The notes under the pieces were generated by a model. It was not told the DNA's origin and made no database searches. It saw only the letters and a list, made by a program, of their open reading frames with translations. Shown piece by piece: positions 1 through 8,231 of a DNA stretch of 54,429 nt (its first letter is position 1; each line of letters opens with the position of its first letter). The translations under genes were made by a program, and so were the position numbers. The DNA comes from Acetobacter cibinongensis. Lineage in GTDB: Bacteria > Pseudomonadota > Alphaproteobacteria > Acetobacterales > Acetobacteraceae. The stretch is from the NCBI RefSeq assembly GCF_000963925.1, contig NZ_BAMV01000014.1, positions 1-54,429 of the forward strand, given 5' to 3'.

Positions 1-111
1 TTTTACTCTCCGGTAAACCCGGGGCAGTTCAATACGCTCACGTGACAGACCGCTGCTCAGAGCTAAACGCACCGCCTCGTGCCTGAACTCACCCTTATAA
101 ACTCGTCCCAT
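1..111 (-). mobile_element. IS3-family transposase OrfA, N-terminal fragment cut by window edge
   Basis: The minus strand opens with ATG at 111, preceded by an AAGGAG ribosome site (117-124). The first residues, MGRVYKGEFRHEAVRLALSS, are typical of the helix-turn-helix start of IS3-type OrfA proteins, which bind the element's ends. From about residue 27 the sequence (IELPRVYRRVK) no longer looks like the usual continuation, so a frameshift or internal deletion is likely. The rest lies outside the window. The outer end of the element is probably near 160-170, where a GTGACACG string occurs. The family call rests on about 27 residues only. Confidence 0.6.
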
Positions 112-566
112 TCCAAATCTCCTTCATGACCATCTTCGGTCTTAAAGGTCCGGAACTAAACCGTGACACGTCCAAGCTCTTAGATAACGTAAACATACCG
201 CTCACGATCTTACACTTTATCGCAAGACTTTAAATCAAAATCTCTTGCTTCTCTCAATAAATTAATAAGGTCTGAAACTAATTTTGATCGAGGTTGCGTG
301 TAGAATATACGCTTGCGTTACATAATATCTCAGCAACAAACATAAGGTTTATAAATTTCTGATTTTGGCCTTCTTCGGAGGCAATCCTGCACCTCAAACA
401 ATAAAAAATATTGATGTATTTATGAAATAAAATCATTTCTGCTCACTGGTTTGTTCAGGCATAAAGCTAACATGATGATGACCATAACCGCCTAAAAAAC
501 CTAGAGATTAAAACTGGAGACGTTTCGCATTCTGGTTTGAGGTGGCAAAAGGGACGCAGGACAACA
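112..566. other. Intergenic stretch between IS fragment and mesX
   Basis: This stretch holds the probable terminal part of the IS element (to about 170), then AT-rich sequence with no convincing open frame. A MetR-box-like string lies at 423-435. The mesX frame stays open to a TTG at 537, but ATG 567 fits the family better. Confidence 0.5.
423..435. promoter_or_regulatory. Possible MetR box upstream of mesX-mesD
   Basis: TGAAATAAAATCA matches the enterobacterial MetR consensus TGAA-N5-TTCA at seven of the eight defined bases. It lies about 130 bp before mesX, and a MetR-like regulator is encoded at 5070-5963. The motif is short and the region AT-rich, so this is only a candidate. Confidence 0.25.
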
Positions 567-1550
567 ATGATTCAGGACCCCATATTCAGTATCCATCGGC
601 TTCGTTTCGATGAAAACTATCATCCTTCCGACAGGACGCGCCTTACGACCAACTTTGCCAATTTAGCGAGGGGGGAAAGCCGTCAGGAAAATTTGCGCAA
701 TGTCCTTCGCATGATCGACAATCGTTTTAATGATCTGGCACATTGGGATAATCCTAAAAAAGATCGCTACACGCTTGAACTGGAGATCGTATCTGTGGAA
801 ATGGATCTCTCCTTTGCGGGCAAAAGCGGCAGCTTTCCGCTGATTGAAGTCCTGTACACGACAATTGTCGATATAAACGCTAATAAACGCATAGAAGGCC
901 TCGCAGGGAACAGTTTTTCTTCTTACGTGCGGGATTATGACTTCAGCGTCTTATTGCCGAGTTATAATAAAGGGAAATCCGAATTCAGTGCCCCCCATAA
1001 TTATGGCGATTTACACGGAAACCTTTTCAAAAGCGTTATGGAATCGACCGCATACAAGAATAATTTCAAAAAACCCCCAGTTATTTGCCTGAGTGTCTCG
1101 ACTAACCGGACTTATCATCGAACGGAAAACCGGCATCCAGTTCTTGGCGTTGAATATGAACAGCGTGAATTTTCTCTGACAGACCAGTATTTTAAAAAAA
1201 TGGGAATGCAAGTTCGGTATTTCATGCCGCGTAATAGTGTTGCGCCACTGGCTTTCTATTTTTTTGGTGATCTACTGTCCGACTATTCCGCTCTTGAGTT
1301 GATCAGCACCATCAGCGTGATGGAATCTTTTCAGAAGGTTTACCGTCCTGAAATTTACAATGCCAATTCTGCTGCGGCTGACTGTTGCCAGCCAAGCCTG
1401 AAGCATCAGGATTACTCCAATACGCGCATTGTCTACGACCGTGAGGAACGTACACAACTTGCGACCTCACAGGGGCGCTATACGGAAGAGCATTTCATCA
1501 AGCCGTATCATGATATTCTCGAAAAATGGTCTGCCGGTTACGCCGGTTAA
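567..1550 (+). CDS. mesX: MesX (DUF1852), partner of folate-independent methionine synthase MesD
   Basis: This 327-residue protein belongs to DUF1852. The segment around residues 14-70 (RFDENYHPSDRTR, TNFANLARGESRQENLR, MIDNRFNDLAHWDNP) is the family's conserved core. In published work on Acinetobacter, the DUF1852 protein MesX is required together with MesD for making methionine from homocysteine without methylfolate or cobalamin, and oxygen is needed. The biochemical role of MesX is still unclear. There is no signal peptide or membrane segment, so it is cytosolic. I chose ATG 567 over the longer TTG 537 frame because MIQDPIFSIHRLRF starts just before the conserved core and a GCAGGA string precedes it. 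mesD follows after 27 bp, so the two probably form an operon. Confidence 0.85.
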   Translation: MIQDPIFSIHRLRFDENYHPSDRTRLTTNFANLARGESRQENLRNVLRMIDNRFNDLAHWDNPKKDRYTLELEIVSVEMDLSFAGKSGSFPLIEVLYTTIVDINANKRIEGLAGNSFSSYVRDYDFSVLLPSYNKGKSEFSAPHNYGDLHGNLFKSVMESTAYKNNFKKPPVICLSVSTNRTYHRTENRHPVLGVEYEQREFSLTDQYFKKMGMQVRYFMPRNSVAPLAFYFFGDLLSDYSALELISTISVMESFQKVYRPEIYNANSAAADCCQPSLKHQDYSNTRIVYDREERTQLATSQGRYTEEHFIKPYHDILEKWSAGYAG

Positions 1551-1577
1551 GCTCTCAGAAACACAAGGTTATTTCTT

Positions 1578-2606
1578 ATGAAAACATTACTTCCCACTTC
1601 AACGGCTGGTAGTCTGCCCAAACCCTCATGGCTTGCACAACCTGAAACGCTCTGGTCACCCTGGAAATTACAAGGGGAAGAGCTGGTCGAAGGTAAGCAG
1701 GATGCACTTCGCCTGACGCTTGATGATCAGGACCGTGCTGGCATTGATATTGTCAGCGATGGCGAGCAGACGCGTCAGCATTTCGTCACGACCTTTATTG
1801 AGCATCTCAGTGGTGTCGATTTTGAGAACCGTCAGACGGTTAAAATTCGCAATCGCTATAATGCAAGCGTGCCGTCGGTTGTCGACGCCGTAGCGCGTGA
1901 AAAACCGGTCTTTGTTGAGGACGCCAAGTTCTTACGCACATTGACGAAAAAACCCATCAAATGGGCTCTCCCTGGCCCCATGACGATGATAGACACGCTT
2001 CATGATGGCCACTACAAAAGCCGCGAAAAACTGGCTTGGGAATTTGCCAGAATTCTTAATCAGGAAGCAAAAGAACTAGAAGCGGCAGGCGTTGATATCA
2101 TCCAGTTCGATGAACCCGCTTTCAATGTTTTCTTTGATGAGGTCAATGACTGGGGTATTGCCACGCTGGAGCGGGCCATTGAAGGGCTGAAATGCGAAAC
2201 AGCAGTTCATATCTGTTATGGTTACGGCATCAAAGCCAACATTGACTGGAAAAATGCTCTTGGGGAAGAGTGGCGGCAGTATGAGGAGATTTTTCCCAAA
2301 CTGCAGAAGTCCAATATCGATCTGATTTCACTGGAGTGTCAGAACTCCCGCGTTCCGATGGATCTAATCGAGCTCATTCGTGGGAAAAAGGTCATGGTCG
2401 GCGCTATTGATGTGGCCACTAAAACCATCGAGACGCCTGAGAAAGTCGCGGATATTTTGCGAAAAGCGCTTCAGTTCGTTGATGCGGACAAACTTTATCC
2501 GTGCACCAATTGCGGTATGGCACCACTCCCTCGCGATGTGGCGCGTGGCAAGCTGAATGCTCTCGGCGCAGGTGCAGAAATTGTTCGGAGAGAACTCTCA
2601 GCCTGA
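1578..2606 (+). CDS. mesD: MesD, core-MetE-type methionine synthase (folate-independent)
   Basis: This 342-residue protein corresponds only to the C-terminal catalytic half of MetE (full MetE is about 750 residues) and lacks the N-terminal folate-binding half. Zinc and homocysteine ligands expected for the family are visible: His211 and Cys213 in VHICYG, Glu253 in SLECQNS, and Cys312 in CTNCGMAPL. The FDEP motif near residue 178 is also typical. Pairing with DUF1852 directly upstream identifies the MesD family, which methylates homocysteine to methionine with an oxygen-dependent and still unidentified methyl source. metF and a metR-type regulator lie within 3 kb, so the region is a methionine locus. 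An inverted repeat at 2628-2664 follows the gene. Confidence 0.85.
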   Translation: MKTLLPTSTAGSLPKPSWLAQPETLWSPWKLQGEELVEGKQDALRLTLDDQDRAGIDIVSDGEQTRQHFVTTFIEHLSGVDFENRQTVKIRNRYNASVPSVVDAVAREKPVFVEDAKFLRTLTKKPIKWALPGPMTMIDTLHDGHYKSREKLAWEFARILNQEAKELEAAGVDIIQFDEPAFNVFFDEVNDWGIATLERAIEGLKCETAVHICYGYGIKANIDWKNALGEEWRQYEEIFPKLQKSNIDLISLECQNSRVPMDLIELIRGKKVMVGAIDVATKTIETPEKVADILRKALQFVDADKLYPCTNCGMAPLPRDVARGKLNALGAGAEIVRRELSA

Positions 2607-2963
2607 CAGGCAACCCGTAAACTTTCTATCATGGAGGGCAGGGCCAGGTCTTGTCCTCCATGATGCCAGAATTTCCGGAGCCATCAGCAGTCTCTCCACG
2701 TTTTCAGCGCAGCATAAAGTCAGCGAGAAACGCCCGCGCTCCTTTATCACTTTCTTTCCAATCGGCCCGAACTTGCCGTCACGCATCCAGCTGATACGTT
2801 CCAGACTGGAACTCCCTTGGGCATTCTAAAGAGTGACCGTTGTGAAAAGAGGGATGCAGATTTCCTCGATCATACTGATCAGCTTTTCAATATCACACGC
2901 CTTATTGCCTGCTTCGTAAGGCGTATCCAGATGATGCTGAACCGATGCCAGCCTTTCCAACAT
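2598..2963 (-). pseudogene. Degenerate minus-strand open frame of unknown function with in-frame stop
   Basis: On the minus strand a protein-like frame runs from ATG 2963. It reads MLERLASVQHHLDTPYEAGN and on through MIEEICIPLF, meets a TAG at 2826-2828, then continues in the same frame through SLERISWMRDGKFGPIGKK to a stop at 2598. A TGA lies directly before the ATG, and GTSQYYRFPKA is readable upstream of it. The amino-acid composition looks like coding sequence on both sides of the stops, which suggests a decayed gene. I do not recognise the family. Confidence 0.3.
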
Positions 2964-3314
2964 TCATGCTTTCGGGAAGCGATAATACTGTGATGTTCCG
3001 AAAGATAATTTACAAATCGCGTCAGACGTTAGCCTTTTGAAGGAGCCAGACGCTCAGGTGCTTGGAGAGAATTTAGCATATCGCTGACAAGGGCGTGATG
3101 TATGGGTCGTGTCACGGTTCAAACAGTATTATGTCCAGATCAACGGAGCCACGGGTTTATACAACATGGGCAGCCAAACTGACTTTCCTCGTTTGGAATG
3201 CTGTCCTCCGGCTCATCACATATCAGAGCTGGTTGATGCTGTGGTTTATTATCATGTGCCGTGGTGAAGGGTGGAACTTTGCCAAGCGGACCAGCTTCTC
3301 CCTCTTGTGTGTAA
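2607..3314. other. Gene-poor stretch between mesD and queH
   Basis: It contains the hairpin 2628-2664, the decayed minus-strand frame 2598-2963, and a copy of the 12-mer CGTGTCACGGTT (3108-3119) whose inverted partner lies at 159-170 by the IS fragment. Open frames at 3095-3457 (+) and 3140-3391 (-) show no recognisable family and I do not call them genes. Confidence 0.5.
2628..2664. terminator. Large hairpin after mesD
   Basis: ATCATGGAGG (2628-2637) and CCTCCATGAT (2655-2664) form a perfect 10-bp stem with a 17-base loop, 22 bp after the mesD stop. There is no T-run, so it may be a processing or stabilising structure rather than a classical terminator. It also falls inside the degenerate minus-strand frame described separately. 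Confidence 0.45.
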
Positions 3315-3974
3315 TCAGACCTCATCATCGTTTCCATAATAAAGTTTACCGAGCTCGATTGGAGAACGGCCCTGACTGCGGCGATGGGCATTGGTATCGC
3401 GCAGCGAATAGGCGCAGCCGCAATATTCCTGCTGGTAGAACTTCTCCTGTTTGCTGATCTCGATCATCCGCGCTGCCCCACCTCCTTTGCGCCAGTTGAA
3501 GTCCCAGAAGGACAGTCCTTCATAAGGGAATACGGCGCGTTGGCCACAATCATGGATCTGCGCCATGTTCTTCCATCGTGAAATACCGAGTGAACTGGTC
3601 ATTACCGGGAAGCCATGTTCATGAGCGTAAAGCGCTGTGCGTTCGAAGCGCATATCGAAACACATAGTGCAACGCACACCACGTTCCGGTTCCCATTCCA
3701 TGCCTTTCGCACGGGCAAACCAGTTGTCCCGGTCATAATCGGCGTCAACAAAGGAAACGCCGTGTTTATCGGCGAACCGGATGTTCTCGTCCTTGCGGAG
3801 AAGGTATTCCCGCTCTGGATGAATGTTCGGATTATAGAAGAAGATCGTGTAGTCGATACCCGATGCAGTCATGGCCTCCATCACTTCACCCGAACAGGGT
3901 GCGCAGCATGAGTGGAGGAGCACCTTCCTGTAGCCCTTTGGTGGTGTCAAAATCTGTCGAGGTTTCTCGCTCAT
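3315..3974 (-). CDS. queH: QueH, epoxyqueuosine reductase
   Basis: This 219-residue protein of the QueH (DUF208) family performs the last step of queuosine synthesis, reducing epoxyqueuosine in tRNA to queuosine. It is the non-homologous alternative to QueG. Iron-sulfur and metal cysteines expected for the family are present: Cys23, Cys24 and Cys27 in HSCCAPC, Cys102 and Cys105 in CTMCFDMR, and Cys185 and Cys187 in YCGC. The SLGISRWKN segment is also characteristic. The start overlaps the end of metF by 89 bp in another frame. The conserved HSCCAPC begins only about 20 residues in, so much of the overlap must be genuine unless metF ends earlier. Translational coupling with metF is likely. Confidence 0.9.
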   Translation of the reverse strand: MSEKPRQILTPPKGYRKVLLHSCCAPCSGEVMEAMTASGIDYTIFFYNPNIHPEREYLLRKDENIRFADKHGVSFVDADYDRDNWFARAKGMEWEPERGVRCTMCFDMRFERTALYAHEHGFPVMTSSLGISRWKNMAQIHDCGQRAVFPYEGLSFWDFNWRKGGGAARMIEISKQEKFYQQEYCGCAYSLRDTNAHRRSQGRSPIELGKLYYGNDDEV

Positions 3975-4944
3975 CGGGAATTTCCGTTGTTTCCAAAGGG
4001 TCTGTCACATTATGAGATGCGTTTGTCTGGATCGGACGCACCCCAAGACTATGGGCAATCGCGTAAGTCAGGTCAGCACGGTTCAACGTGGAGATATGAA
4101 ACTCGTTAAGTCCATAGGTCTGCAAAGTACGGATCTGCTCCACCGCCACCATACTGGCGACAATACGACGAAGATCAGGATTTTCCTCAGTCCCGTCGAA
4201 CAAATTCCTCAGCCATGCTGGGACGGTCACCCCGCACACGGCGGAGAAGCGCACAATCTGCTCGTAATCCGAAACCGGCATGATACCAGGAATGATGGGA
4301 GCAGTAATTCCGGCCGCCAGACATCTGTCCAAGAAGCGCAGATAAATTTCACTATCAAAGAAATACTGCGTGATGGCCCGCGTGGCCCCCGCATCGAGCT
4401 TACGTTTGAGATTATCTAGATCAGCGTCTGGACTTGATGCTGTAGGATGGGTTTCGGGATAGGCGGCAACAGAGATATCAAAATCCGCGATACGACGCAG
4501 ACCTGCGACAAGATTACTGGCACATGCATAGCCCGCCGGCTGCGGATTATAGTCTGTGGCACCTGCGGGAGGATCACCACGCAGAGCCACAATATGATGA
4601 ACACCAGCATCCCAGTAACAACGGGCAAGGTCATCTACCTCCTCGCGGGTCGCGCCGACACAGGTCAGATGTGCAGCCGGAACAAGGTCAGTCTCCCGCT
4701 TCAGGCGCAATACTGTGGACAGAGTACCCGCCTGCGTGGTTCCACCCGCCCCGTAGGTGACAGAGACAAAGCGAGGCGCAAGCGGTGCCAGGCCCTGGAT
4801 ACAGTGCCAGAGCCGCTGTTCCATTGGGGCAGTGCGCGGTGGAACAAACTCAAAGGACAGGATAGGGATTGAGGCTTTGGAATTACGCGACAATGATCCG
4901 TCGATACGCTTTTCTGACAGCCAATTGCTCAAGCTGTTTGTCAT
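3886..4944 (-). CDS. metF: MetF, 5,10-methylenetetrahydrofolate reductase
   Basis: This 352-residue flavoprotein reduces methylene-THF to methyl-THF in the cytosol. Family motifs are seen in order: SFEFVPPRT near residue 30, [10 protein letters not shown] near 58, LTCVGAT near 93, ALRGDPP near 118, and ITQYFFD near 190. Most bacterial MetF proteins have about 290-300 residues. Here about 50 extra residues (after SLGVRPIQT) form a low-conservation tail that overlaps queH and shows no motif. It is odd that the product, methyl-THF, is not needed by the neighbouring MesD enzyme. It may feed a MetH or MetE elsewhere. The divergent metR gene suggests homocysteine-responsive control. Confidence 0.92.
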   Translation of the reverse strand: MTNSLSNWLSEKRIDGSLSRNSKASIPILSFEFVPPRTAPMEQRLWHCIQGLAPLAPRFVSVTYGAGGTTQAGTLSTVLRLKRETDLVPAAHLTCVGATREEVDDLARCYWDAGVHHIVALRGDPPAGATDYNPQPAGYACASNLVAGLRRIADFDISVAAYPETHPTASSPDADLDNLKRKLDAGATRAITQYFFDSEIYLRFLDRCLAAGITAPIIPGIMPVSDYEQIVRFSAVCGVTVPAWLRNLFDGTEENPDLRRIVASMVAVEQIRTLQTYGLNEFHISTLNRADLTYAIAHSLGVRPIQTNASHNVTDPLETTEIPDERETSTDFDTTKGLQEGAPPLMLRTLFG

Positions 4945-4974
4945 GTTTGTGGCAAGCTCTCACAGCGTCCGCAT

Positions 4975-4987
4975 GAATGATAGATTC
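4975..4987. promoter_or_regulatory. Palindrome in metF/metR intergenic region
   Basis: GAAT-GATAG-ATTC is a perfect inverted repeat between the divergent metF and metR-like genes. LysR regulators commonly bind such interrupted palindromes between themselves and their target. It does not match the enterobacterial MetR spacing (TGAA-N5-TTCA), so the assignment is tentative. Confidence 0.25.
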
Positions 4988-5069
4988 GTCATAATAGAAG
5001 TTTATAAAAATGAACTAAAATGATATATTTTTATGGCTATATAAATTTTGTGCATTTATTGGGTAAGAG

Positions 5070-5963
5070 ATGGACATTCTGGAACGCAGTCATCTGACAA
5101 TCATTCGAGAAGTTGCACGGGAAGGTTCATTGACGGCTGCAGGAGCGCGTTTGAACGTGACCCAACCAGCACTCAGCCATTCTATTCGCAAGATTGAGCA
5201 ACAGCTTGGCGTGAAGATATGGCGGCGGGAGGGACGATCTCTTGTTCTTACTCAGGCCGGTGAATGGCTTTTGTCCTTGGCAAACCGCTTGCTCCCGCAG
5301 TTTGAACTGGCAGAAAGCCGCTTGGAACAATTTGCAAATGGCGGGCGTGGTACACTGCGTATCGGCATGGAATGCCACCCTTGCTATCAGTGGCTTCTGA
5401 AAGTTGTGTCACCTTATCTGGAGAGATGGCCTAAGGTCGATGTTGACGTAAGACAGAAGTTCCAATTTGGCGGGATAGGCGCACTATTCAGTAATGAAAT
5501 CGATATTCTGGTAACTCCTGATCCTCTGTATAAACCCGGCCTGAAATTTACGCCGGTATTCAATTATGAACTGGTGCTGGCCGTTGGTCCTGAACATCCT
5601 CTTCGGAATGCCAAATTTGTCTTGCCGGAACAACTCGCAGAGGAGACGTTAATTACCTATCCCGTTCCATCTGAACGGCTTGATATTTACACGCAATTTC
5701 TACAGCCGGCTGGTATTGGCCCCCGACAACAGAAGCAGATTGAGACGACAGACATCATGTTGGTGATGGTGGCCCATGGAAGAGGCGTTGCGGCACTCCC
5801 GCGCTGGCTCGTGAAGGAATATGCCACACGTTTTGAGCTTTATCCGGTGAAGCTTGGCAAGAAAGGTATTGCGAAACAGATATTTCTCGGCCACCGGGAA
5901 ACTGATGAAGATATTAAATATCTGGAAGATTTTATAAAATTTGCTTCAGAAACAGGAAAATAA
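5070..5963 (+). CDS. metR: LysR-family regulator, MetR-like
   Basis: This 297-residue protein has an N-terminal winged helix-turn-helix (about residues 5-62; GSLTAAGARLNVTQPALSHS) and a C-terminal LysR substrate-binding domain. Segments in the effector domain resemble E. coli MetR closely: RIGMECHPCYQWL (near 97), ITYPVPSERLDIY and FLQPAGI (near 195-215), and GRGVAALPRWLV. MetR activates methionine genes and senses homocysteine. The gene is divergent from metF with a 125-bp gap, the classical LysR arrangement. It may also control mesX-mesD. A general LysR of another pathway cannot be fully excluded. Confidence 0.8.
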   Translation: MDILERSHLTIIREVAREGSLTAAGARLNVTQPALSHSIRKIEQQLGVKIWRREGRSLVLTQAGEWLLSLANRLLPQFELAESRLEQFANGGRGTLRIGMECHPCYQWLLKVVSPYLERWPKVDVDVRQKFQFGGIGALFSNEIDILVTPDPLYKPGLKFTPVFNYELVLAVGPEHPLRNAKFVLPEQLAEETLITYPVPSERLDIYTQFLQPAGIGPRQQKQIETTDIMLVMVAHGRGVAALPRWLVKEYATRFELYPVKLGKKGIAKQIFLGHRETDEDIKYLEDFIKFASETGK

Positions 5964-6006
5964 CGGACTTATTATAGAATGAAGCGCGCTGTTGTAGGCT
6001 GCGCAC

Positions 6007-6840
6007 CTAACGCGACGCCATCGCATACTGCTTTGGGGTAACACCGAAATAACGACGAAACTGATTAATGAGGTGACTCTGGTCATAAAAGCCAACGGTC
6101 GTTGCCGTTTGCGCGGCACTTATGCCTTTGGCGAGCAGAACCTTGGCGTGTCTGAGCCTGACTTGCGTCAGGTATTGATGAACAGAAAGTCCAGTCGCCG
6201 CACGAAAACTACGCATGAGATGATATTGGCTGAGGCCAACAGCCGAGGCAACATCATCCATACTCAGACGTCCGTGAAATTCGTCTGCGAGAAACGCCTG
6301 TGCCTTCCGGATATCAGCAGGACGTGATGCAGCTTTGACTGATCGACCGGTGCGCTCTCCATAGCGTGCGATAATGGTTCCCAGAGCGTCATAGACAGCA
6401 CATTGTCGCTCAAGCGCATCTTGCGACTGGGATGCAAGAAGGGAGGCCTGTAAGAGCTCATCGGCAAGGGCCGTATTTTTCCTGAGAAGATCGCGCCCAA
6501 AATCCAGATTTCCCGTTCCAGGCAGGATGTCTGTTGCCAGTGCATTGATGAACTGGGCAGTCGGATAAAAAGCGCAATAATCCCATCCGAGGTCAGATTC
6601 TAAGGCTTCTCCTGTGTGCGCTTCTCCCGGCGGGATAATCATGATGCTACCGGGTTCGGCTATGCCATGATAGCGTGCGATCCGGTGGCGCTGAGCGCCG
6701 CGAATGAATGCGGCGATGACGAACTCATCATGGGAATGGGCGGGGTAGCGATAATCGAAGCAGGACGCACGCAGCACTTCCATCCCGTCGGGCAGGCTGG
6801 AATCGCGCCACAATTTCAACCTGTCTCGTATGTTCGCCAT
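6007..6840 (-). CDS. AraC-family transcriptional regulator
   Basis: This 277-residue protein has an N-terminal cupin-like AraC sensing domain (about residues 20-110; HSHDEFVIAAFIRG, IPPGEAHTG) and two helix-turn-helix motifs at the C-terminus (about 185-275; LSMDDVASAVGLSQYHLMRS and GFYDQSHLINQFRRYFGVTP). The start ATG 6840 has a GAAGGA ribosome site. It reads away from the racemase gene. AraC proteins of this layout often regulate adjacent LysE-type exporters, and one lies 1.4 kb away (8232-8861). The effector is probably an amino acid, by context only. Confidence 0.85.
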   Translation of the reverse strand: MANIRDRLKLWRDSSLPDGMEVLRASCFDYRYPAHSHDEFVIAAFIRGAQRHRIARYHGIAEPGSIMIIPPGEAHTGEALESDLGWDYCAFYPTAQFINALATDILPGTGNLDFGRDLLRKNTALADELLQASLLASQSQDALERQCAVYDALGTIIARYGERTGRSVKAASRPADIRKAQAFLADEFHGRLSMDDVASAVGLSQYHLMRSFRAATGLSVHQYLTQVRLRHAKVLLAKGISAAQTATTVGFYDQSHLINQFRRYFGVTPKQYAMASR

Positions 6841-7022
6841 CTATCCTTCATTCCAATCTGTGCCCTGTGACACATGAGAGCAGGATTTTCCAATCCCGCG
6901 TTAGATACATTGATTAAGCAAGATACAGAGTAATGGAAACATGAGCGAGCAGATATGAATGAGGTTTGATCTCGACGGCCTTTGCGCCAGAAGGTCATCG
7001 GCCAGCCAGATTTTCAAACATT

Positions 7023-7082
7023 TCCGTCTTGGACCCGACCGCTTTGCACGCTCAAACTATCGTGGAATTTGTGCTTGCAGGA
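7023..7082 (+). pseudogene. C-terminal remnant of a second aspartate/glutamate racemase
   Basis: One frame reads SVLDPTALHAQTIVEFVLAG. This aligns with the end of the intact racemase just downstream, SSVPIFDTTALHAEAAIEYALKA, sharing the TALHA core and the following helix. It lies directly before the intact gene's ribosome site and has lost its stop codon and everything upstream. It looks like the scar of a tandem duplication or of an older gene replaced by the present one. Confidence 0.5.
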
Positions 7083-7137
7083 TGGCCGCTCACTACGGCC
7101 TATGAAGAAACTTTACCGGCATTCAGGAGAGAACGCT

Positions 7138-7833
7138 ATGCAAATGATTGGCCTTATCGGGGGCATGAGTTGGGAAAGCTCGGCGGAATATTACCGCATC
7201 ATCAACGAAGGTGTTCGCAACCAGCGTGGGCCGACCGCATCCGCACCCTGCCTACTATGGTCTTTCGATTTTTCCGAAATCGAAGCGCTTCAGCATCAAG
7301 GGGACTGGGCAGGGCTGACTGCAAAAATGGTTGATGCGGCCCGGCGGCTAGAGGCCGGCGGAGCTAAGGTTCTACTGATTTGTACCAATACTATGCATCG
7401 TATGGCACCGGCTGTGCAGGCAGCGGTCAGCATTCCGCTCCTGCATATTGCTGACCCAACAGCAGAACGGATCAAGGCAGCAGGCTTCTCTAGGGTTGGT
7501 CTGCTGGGAACGGCTTTCACGATGGAGCATGATTTTTATAAAGGTCGTCTGATTAACAATCATGGCTTGGATGTTATTGTACCGAACAATGAGGATCGTG
7601 CTACCGTTCACCGCATCATCTACGAAGAATTGGTGGCAGGCCGGATTGAGGAAGCATCCCGAACAGCCTATAAAGCTGTCATTGCCCGTTTGGTTGAATC
7701 TGGCGTTGAAGCCGTAATTCTGGGCTGTACAGAAATCATGCTGTTGGTGAGACCCGAGGACAGCAGTGTGCCAATTTTTGACACTACAGCGCTCCACGCT
7801 GAAGCCGCAATCGAGTATGCGCTCAAAGCATAA
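7138..7833 (+). CDS. Aspartate/glutamate racemase family protein
   Basis: This 231-residue cofactor-independent amino-acid racemase interconverts L- and D-aspartate or glutamate, or a related substrate, in the cytosol. The two catalytic cysteines are present: Cys82 in LLICTNTMH and Cys197 in ILGCTEI. The start IGLIGGMSWESSAEYYR is typical of the YgeA/aspartate racemase group. I chose ATG 7138 because AGGAGA lies just upstream and the family begins with MIGLIGG. The longer frame from 6982 adds residues read from the racemase remnant region. The nearby aminotransferase and PhzF genes suggest amino-acid conversion. Confidence 0.88.
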   Translation: MQMIGLIGGMSWESSAEYYRIINEGVRNQRGPTASAPCLLWSFDFSEIEALQHQGDWAGLTAKMVDAARRLEAGGAKVLLICTNTMHRMAPAVQAAVSIPLLHIADPTAERIKAAGFSRVGLLGTAFTMEHDFYKGRLINNHGLDVIVPNNEDRATVHRIIYEELVAGRIEEASRTAYKAVIARLVESGVEAVILGCTEIMLLVRPEDSSVPIFDTTALHAEAAIEYALKA

Positions 7834-8231
7834 GGCTCCCATACTCTATTACACCGTTGATGCCACTAAGCCGGTTGCTGTCTGATGACCTAGCAGAAAT
7901 ATGTTGGCGCTACCGGGGGAGGGGGATCACAGATCAGCAACCTACGCATAGTTCAAGACGCGCCAACATTTTTCAGTCAGATATTGGTAGTGCAAGCAAG
8001 ACCGACCGATCACCAGTGACGCGACGTTGACACGCGCAGGAATGCGAACACCCTCAAGTACTATCTGAGCTTCTTAGTGCAGCAAAACACGCACTCTGTG
8101 GCCGGAAACGCCAAAGCACTTAATAACAACCTGTATTCCCCCGAAGAGAAAGTGGACATCAAAAAATTCAGTGCAATCAAACAAGATCGGCGAGAGAAGT
8201 TAGATAACTAAATGAGCCTCGGGATAAAAAA
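7834..8231. other. Intergenic stretch with an orphan coding-like segment
   Basis: The 398-bp gap between the racemase and the convergent LysE gene holds a 63-codon open segment on the plus strand (8020-8211, described separately). I see no promoter or terminator I would defend. Confidence 0.4.
8020..8211 (+). pseudogene. Orphan C-terminal coding remnant, unknown family
   Basis: The frame starts after a TGA at 8017 and runs 63 codons to TAA 8209-8211. It reads RRNANTLKYYLSFLVQQNTH, then SPEEKVDIKKFSAIKQDRRE. The hydrophilic, lysine-rich composition is protein-like and unlike its neighbours. There is no ATG or clear GTG/TTG start with a ribosome site. It may be the tail of a plasmid, phage or transposon gene. 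I do not recognise it. Confidence 0.25.

Noticed and set aside
430..520. Possible SAM-II riboswitch before mesX (TGGTTTG and CCTAAAAAAC strings)
   Set aside because: The conserved CACGTTAA-type core and the pairing between the strings are missing, so only superficial similarity remains.
3095..3457. 120-residue plus-strand open frame before queH
   Set aside because: Its second half is antisense to queH and its first half has no family resemblance or ribosome site.
4945..5069. Classical MetR site TGAA-N5-TTCA between metF and metR
   Set aside because: No exact match was found; the best strings differ at two or more defined bases or have wrong spacing.
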